From Chanos chanos (taxonomy: Eukaryota > Chordata > Actinopteri > Gonorynchiformes > Chanidae): a stretch of DNA of 64,000 nt. The notes under the pieces are model-generated. The model was not told the origin of the DNA. It saw nothing but the letters and a program-made list of their open reading frames with translations, and made no database searches. Below, piece by piece: positions 58,816 through 64,000 of the stretch. A program made the translations under genes and the position numbers. Within the stretch, counting starts at the first letter, position 1. Every line of letters starts with the position of its first letter. The stretch lies in the NCBI RefSeq assembly GCF_902362185.1, contig NC_044497.1, positions 51,259,776 to 51,323,775 of the forward strand, given 5' to 3'.

Positions 58816-61747
58816 AGAAATGATTTGATGTGACAAAAAAAAAACAATAAAAAAATTAACTTAATTGTTTTGCATGGTTTAACTTAATTGTTTTGCATAC
58901 TTTATGCGATTCTGTGCTGTATGATATGTCATGCTCTACAGTAAACAATCTAGACATCTTGACTGCGATATCTAGCACGGCGGGTCTTTGACAGTAAAAC
59001 TTATTGTGTCCTTCAGCTATTCTCAGAACACAGACACTACCTTCTCATAACTGCACTCACAAATAAGAATAACTGGACAAGAGAAAGGGTTTTTCCCACC
59101 ACACATAGTGACCAGCTGATATCACAATACAGACAGGCCTATATTTCACTTTGCTGGTGCATCATGTCTACCACCCTGCGTGCTGCAGTCTCATGGAAAT
59201 TTACAATTACACTTTGTATAATTTACAACAATCACAACTCGCGATGTACAGTTTGTAATAAGTAAAACACTTTCTTCACGTTTCACGAAATTTAAACACT
59301 AAACTGAAACAAAAAAAAGTGTTTTAAAAGACATACAAGAAATCCAAATAACATCTTGTGGAGTCTTAGCTTGTTGATAAAATATGGCTTGGATACATCT
59401 GTCTTTGCACATTAACTTCATGAATGAACAGATACTAGAAAAGCAAAAGTCCCTAGACATTCCACTGCAATGAAAGTTCTTTCTTCACTGTAAAGAAATC
59501 ACTAGATTGTGACCGTGCATACATGGTTAGTTTATAAGTATATGGGACCCAGTGGACAATTGAGAAAGAGAAAAAATGACCAGTGTAATTACAGTCCCAT
59601 GCTCTCAACAATAAGAGGACAGATCTGTGGTTTTCTTTGCGCTATATATAATACCTAATTCACGATTATAACAGCAAATCAGTGACCAAGGCTTATTTAA
59701 CCTGAAAACAGGCTATGAAAGAAACCAACACAAAAACAGTGTGATCTGGCTTATCCAGTTTACTCAAAGGGAGTAGCATGGAGTCGGTATTGTTGTTAGC
59801 ACAACTTATTTTTGTGATGGAGCATATTTGTATTGGTTTCATATGACCTGTGATCAGTTTGAACCATACATTGGGATGCATTCTCAGATCATAGATATCA
59901 TACATCGTCACATAATATGCTACAATACAGATTATACAGTTAGTGCAATGATACTGGTCAACGATAACGATAATTTGATTAACGATAATTTGATTCAAAA
60001 TTTAATTAATATCATAATGATTTTTATAACTGGTTATGTTGTGCTAACACTGGAGTGCAAAGTCAAGCACATCCCTTGGGCCTGTAATGGAAAGCAATGA
60101 TCTCCTAATAGGAAAGAATTCTTTGGTTATGAATTAGTTTCCAAATAAAAGACAGTTAATTTAAATATACTGGGACAGAAATAATTGAAAATCATTAAAT
60201 GGCAACATCAATTTATACTTGCTTAACAGTCAGATCAGGATTCTGTTGAAACAGAGTAGGAAGGCCAAACACTATTTCTAATTGAACCAGATGATGAGAG
60301 TGTTTTGCTTAAGTGCACATGCTTGAAGGGGCAGCCTCTGATTGGTGGAGAAAACACCATCTGGCTCTTGTCGTTCTTGAACCAAACAACTCACTCAGAT
60401 CTTCAACTCACGAGCATGCCATGAAAGGAACACAAGGGGCAATTCATTTTCCAATTGCAAATTTCACACCAAAATTTAGTCATCACCTGCAAAATCAGCA
60501 TGCGATGGGACACAACCAACATAACCGAGAACATATTAACTCAGTTTCTAACTTTGTCAGCGCTGTCTGTCACTTTTCAATGTTAAAACTATAAAATTTT
60601 ACTTTATCACCACAACAAAAGAAAGTCACATCGATTGACACATTCAGTATCCATAGATGGACATACTAATCATCAGAGAATATAATTTGAATATAATGTT
60701 AAGGATATAATTTTTCATGTCCCTTCGTCTTCCTCTCAAGCAAGCAAATATGCAAGATCTCCTTTATTCAACTTTTTTTTTTTTCTTCAGTGTGGACCAG
60801 CATCATTTATTGTGTTATCCTTAGCATGCATCATCTCATTTAATAAAAAAAAAAAAAATATATATATATATCTTGTTATGTTGTGAGAGAGCACAGCTGA
60901 ACATGCAAAGGCTTCATTTGATCCACTTAGATTTTCAGTTTCTTTATCCTAGTGGCCAAAAGGGTTAAAGGGACAATAAAATAAGCCTTGCAGAACAATG
61001 CGTCAGCATGCAGGCTGCCTTCATTGTCCTCTCTCACAGATAGGGAGCGCGTGCAAACTACAAACACAGAGGTACCCTGAACCCAAAGACCCAAAGTCTA
61101 CCTAGCAACACGGCCACAAAATCTGCTCCATCTGCTGCTCCGCATAATGATCTGGAGGAGAGCTGGGGAGCAGGGGGGGGAGGAGAGGAAAAAGGAAGAG
61201 GAACCAACCCTGTGCCTGGCACAAGCCGGCTCCCATTCATACCCTCTCCCTCAGGGGCCTGTATTTCACCCCCTGCCACTGAACACGCATCACAAAAAGA
61301 CCCTCCTGTAGGGCAGCGCTGGTGCCCCAGTTTGGGGGGCGGAGTTTGTGGAACTGCTCTGTGGAGGCAGCAAGGGGCCATGCTTAGGGGAGGCTGCTAT
61401 CAGTATAGGCTCTGATGGATATAGGTTGCACCTTGATAGCAGAGTGCTAATGTGCGGTACACCCTACAGCTGCTTCTGCACACAGGGGTGGGAGGGAGGA
61501 GTGTTCTATGGGGGGGGGGGGGCTTTAACTTCTCTGTCACAATATTTCATTATCTACAATGCCCAACGTTCCCCCCCTCCCTACTCTCTCGTTTTACAAG
61601 GGTTCTCCCTGCCACATGGCTTCTTCTAAAGTGGCCTTTTCAATGGCCCCTCCTCGCTCCATTCACCTCGCAGATAACTCCATTGGTGAACTGAGGATGC
61701 CCCAGGAACAGCAGCAGATGGTGATGAAGGGTGATTCAGACTGAGTA

Positions 61748-61768
61748 CCCCCCCCCCCCCCCCCCCCT
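61748..61768. repeat. Poly-C run
   Basis: A run of about 20 C bases lies here. A shorter poly-G run lies at 61,511-61,522 on the same strand, so the two could pair as a long hairpin or give sequencing errors. Confidence 0.9.
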
Positions 61769-63165
61769 GTTGCCTGGGACACAGCCATCGGTATTCCTGT
61801 TGTCTCAACAAATACCTTATCAGGGATAAGCTTTGAACTATTACTATGGGGTGGAAAAAAAAAACCCTGTTTATCCTTGAGCATCATTTTGGTGATTGCA
61901 CTGTAAACGTTGTCACGTAACCACACCTCTGTTGATTGTACTACAAACTTAGCAAATGGACATTTTAATGTGTTTAAATGTTACAGTGGTAAACAAACCT
62001 TGCATACAGTCTTGATTGCAACTGACTTTGAAAAAACAAAACAAAACAAAACATGCCACTTTGTACTTCATTTCTCTTTAAAGAAATAATATTTTCTGAC
62101 ATGACACTGGACAGAGAGGGTGATATTTATTTGAGAAAAAGTAAAATAAATAAATACATAAATAATTTTAAAAAAGAGCCAACTTTTCCTTTTGAAGCAA
62201 GCACTGGCCTGTTGCACATCAAGTTGTTAAGATTAAACATGTATGAAATAATCATTGCTTTCAAAAAATTACAGGCGCGGATATTGCTATTTTCATAGAT
62301 CCAGCATGTTTGTAAACAACCCCGGTGCACGCATCCCTAGTTTGCCCTCATTTCAATTTGAATTGAATTGGCAAGTGTCCTGGCAGTTTTTTTTTAACTT
62401 TCTGAATGAATCTGAGTGTGTGGCTCTTAATTGGCCCGTGCTCGCTCTCCCTCCTGTTCTGTCGGACTCAAAGGCCAACAGATTACAGGCAGGAGTGTGA
62501 GGCCCTGCAGTCTGCAGTGTATGGTAATCACTCATTATGAGAACCAGCTGTCTCTGCGCAGCCGTTCAGGGGGTCAGACCTCTTGCTTCATGCTGACACT
62601 CCCTTTGCTAATGTCTGTCTCTCTTTTTCTATTTATCTCCAGATTAGACATATAGCACCAACTATGGGCTAATTCTGTGTTTCTCTGTTTGATAAAATGC
62701 ACCAACGCTTTTTTTTCTTTTCTTTTTTTTGCTGAATGTCCAAAAAGTCCAGACAATTCCACTAAACAGTATATTTGACGCAGAGCACTGGACAGCGACT
62801 ATGCTATGAAAGCCTTTTCTATTTGAGAATGATTCGGCTGCATGCTTTTTTGAATGTGATCAGTCAATAAAGATTAAAAATGACAAGTTTCATAAAGGTG
62901 TTGATGCTAAAACATCCGTCATGGATCACAACTGAACGGTGGAAGGTAGCAGGTGATAGGCCTCACTGAAGTACGTAGTATGTATAACATGTTTGTGTGT
63001 ATCTGTGTATGTGCATGTGCGCTGTCCATTGTTTCTGCATGTATGTATGCAAAGGTATATTCTGTAGCTTTGTTATGCTGAGTGCCACATCATGCTGCCA
63101 ACTGTTGCCAAAATGCAGCTCCATCTACCAGACATTGTTATGGCTCTTTGGGGATCACCCCACCC

Positions 63166-63168
<3 letters not shown>

Positions 63169-63207
<39 letters not shown>
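63169..63207. repeat. (CA)n microsatellite
   Basis: A clean CA tract of about 18 units in the distal flank, with no gene near it. Confidence 0.95.
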
Positions 63208-63209
<2 letters not shown>

Positions 63210-63706
63210 CTACAGGCCCAGTTTTCCATTGTATGTGTTTGAGCAGAGCTGTGTTGGACAAGGGTGTGTTTGCTGTGTTTTTGGAGGAGGGGTTAGTAGT
63301 AAGAGTCTGTAGTGGCCAGCTGTGCTCTTCTCCCTACACTGCCAGACGCAGCTTGGGCCCTGAGGGCCGCAGAGAGAGCCGTATCAGATGGTTAAAAGAG
63401 GAGGTGTGAGGGCTCCCCCCAATGAGCAGACAAAAGCTGCAGCCAGCGCTCCTGCTCCGACGTCAAAGGGTGCATGGGGTGGGGAGGGGTCAGGGGTGGT
63501 GTCAGTACACAAAAGTGCACAGAGTGCCCCTGTCACAAAAAAAAAAAGAAAGAGAGAAAGAAAGAAAGAAGAAAAAAAAAAACCTCCCCTCTTTGTTGAA
63601 AAACTGAAAGAATGACATGGGGCTGCAGCAGCTGCTGTGCCTGCATGGGACATTTGAGACGCTCCTTTTCACAAACACAAAGTCTGGAGCAGATCGTGGT
63701 GTGTGT

Positions 63707-63880
63707 GGGGGGGTGGGGGGGGGGGGCGCAGAAGGGATTTGTATACAAACGAAAGGCACACTCTGCAGAGAGGGGTGAAAAACTGAGGGTGGAGTGAAGG
63801 TGTTAGTGTGTGCATATGTGTGTGTGTGTGCGTGTGCGTGCGTGTATGTGTGTGTGTGTGTGTGGGGGGGGGGGGGGGGC
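63707..63880. repeat. G-run and (TG)n cluster
   Basis: Two long G-rich runs (about 63,707-63,727 and 63,863-63,880) flank an imperfect TG repeat (about 63,807-63,862). The combination is low complexity; the long G runs could form quadruplexes. Confidence 0.85.
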
Positions 63881-64000
63881 TGCTAGTGGCAGTCTCTGTC
63901 ATAGAACTTTTAGAGATGACAGCCATTAACGTGTGTATATCCATCACACTAGAGAAGAGCCCCACAGGGTAACCATATGGACAGAGGCATTCTGTGCATT

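Larger units (their letters stand above)
58816..64000. other. Distal flank, no gene recognised
   Basis: This is AT-rich to about 60,900 and more balanced after that, with many homopolymer and dinucleotide runs near the right edge. None of the open frames has recognisable protein features. Parts of 60,700-61,130 and 62,400-62,950 are repeat-free and contain homeodomain-like TAAT cores, in the style of conserved noncoding enhancers, but I cannot test conservation from the sequence alone. Confidence 0.4.

Noticed and set aside
63384-63965. Several overlapping open frames near the right edge
   Set aside because: They arise from G, C and TG runs, with no consistent frame, domain or splice structure.

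Overview
The window is nuclear DNA of a teleost fish. Every gene is an intron-containing vertebrate ortholog. The DNA between genes carries fish-type repeats: Tc1-like remnants, a hAT-type MITE, a tRNA-derived SINE and many CA, GA and AT microsatellites. The growth hormone receptor has the five extracellular cysteines typical of the teleost-specific second receptor (ghrb/GHR2). I cannot place the species below teleost level.

Layout, left to right: htr1a (-), rnf180 (+), rgs7bp (+), complement c6 (+) and c7 (-) tail to tail, oxct1 (-), ghr (+), ccdc152 (+), nim1k (+), then two gadd45g-type genes head to head (- and +), and about 5.7 kb without a recognisable gene. I built all exon chains by hand from splice sites, phase continuity and remembered mammalian protein sequences. 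All eleven chains close in frame: 413, 497, 251, 940, 828, 500, 591, 249, 433, 154 and 137 residues.

The gene set is a compacted version of blocks on human chromosome 5: HTR1A-RNF180-RGS7BP (5q12), C7-C6 and OXCT1 (5p13), and GHR-CCDC152-NIM1K (5p12-p13). The genes do unrelated jobs: serotonin signalling, a membrane ubiquitin ligase, an RGS7 anchor, the membrane attack complex, ketone-body use, growth hormone signalling, a coiled-coil protein, an AMPK-related kinase and stress response. Only c6 and c7 act in one complex. SELENOP, which overlaps CCDC152 in mammals, is not visible here.

The most notable structure is at the gadd45 pair. Its outer ends form an inverted repeat of about 635 bp (53,699-54,334 and 58,182-58,815) with four differences that I could find. 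It covers the last coding exon, the 3'UTR and the downstream flank. The inner exons of the two genes are clearly diverged, which points to recent gene conversion between inverted copies. Other points are a GC-AG intron in c6, a competing splice donor in rnf180, an ambiguous first coding exon in oxct1 and a gadd45 copy with a shortened N-terminus.
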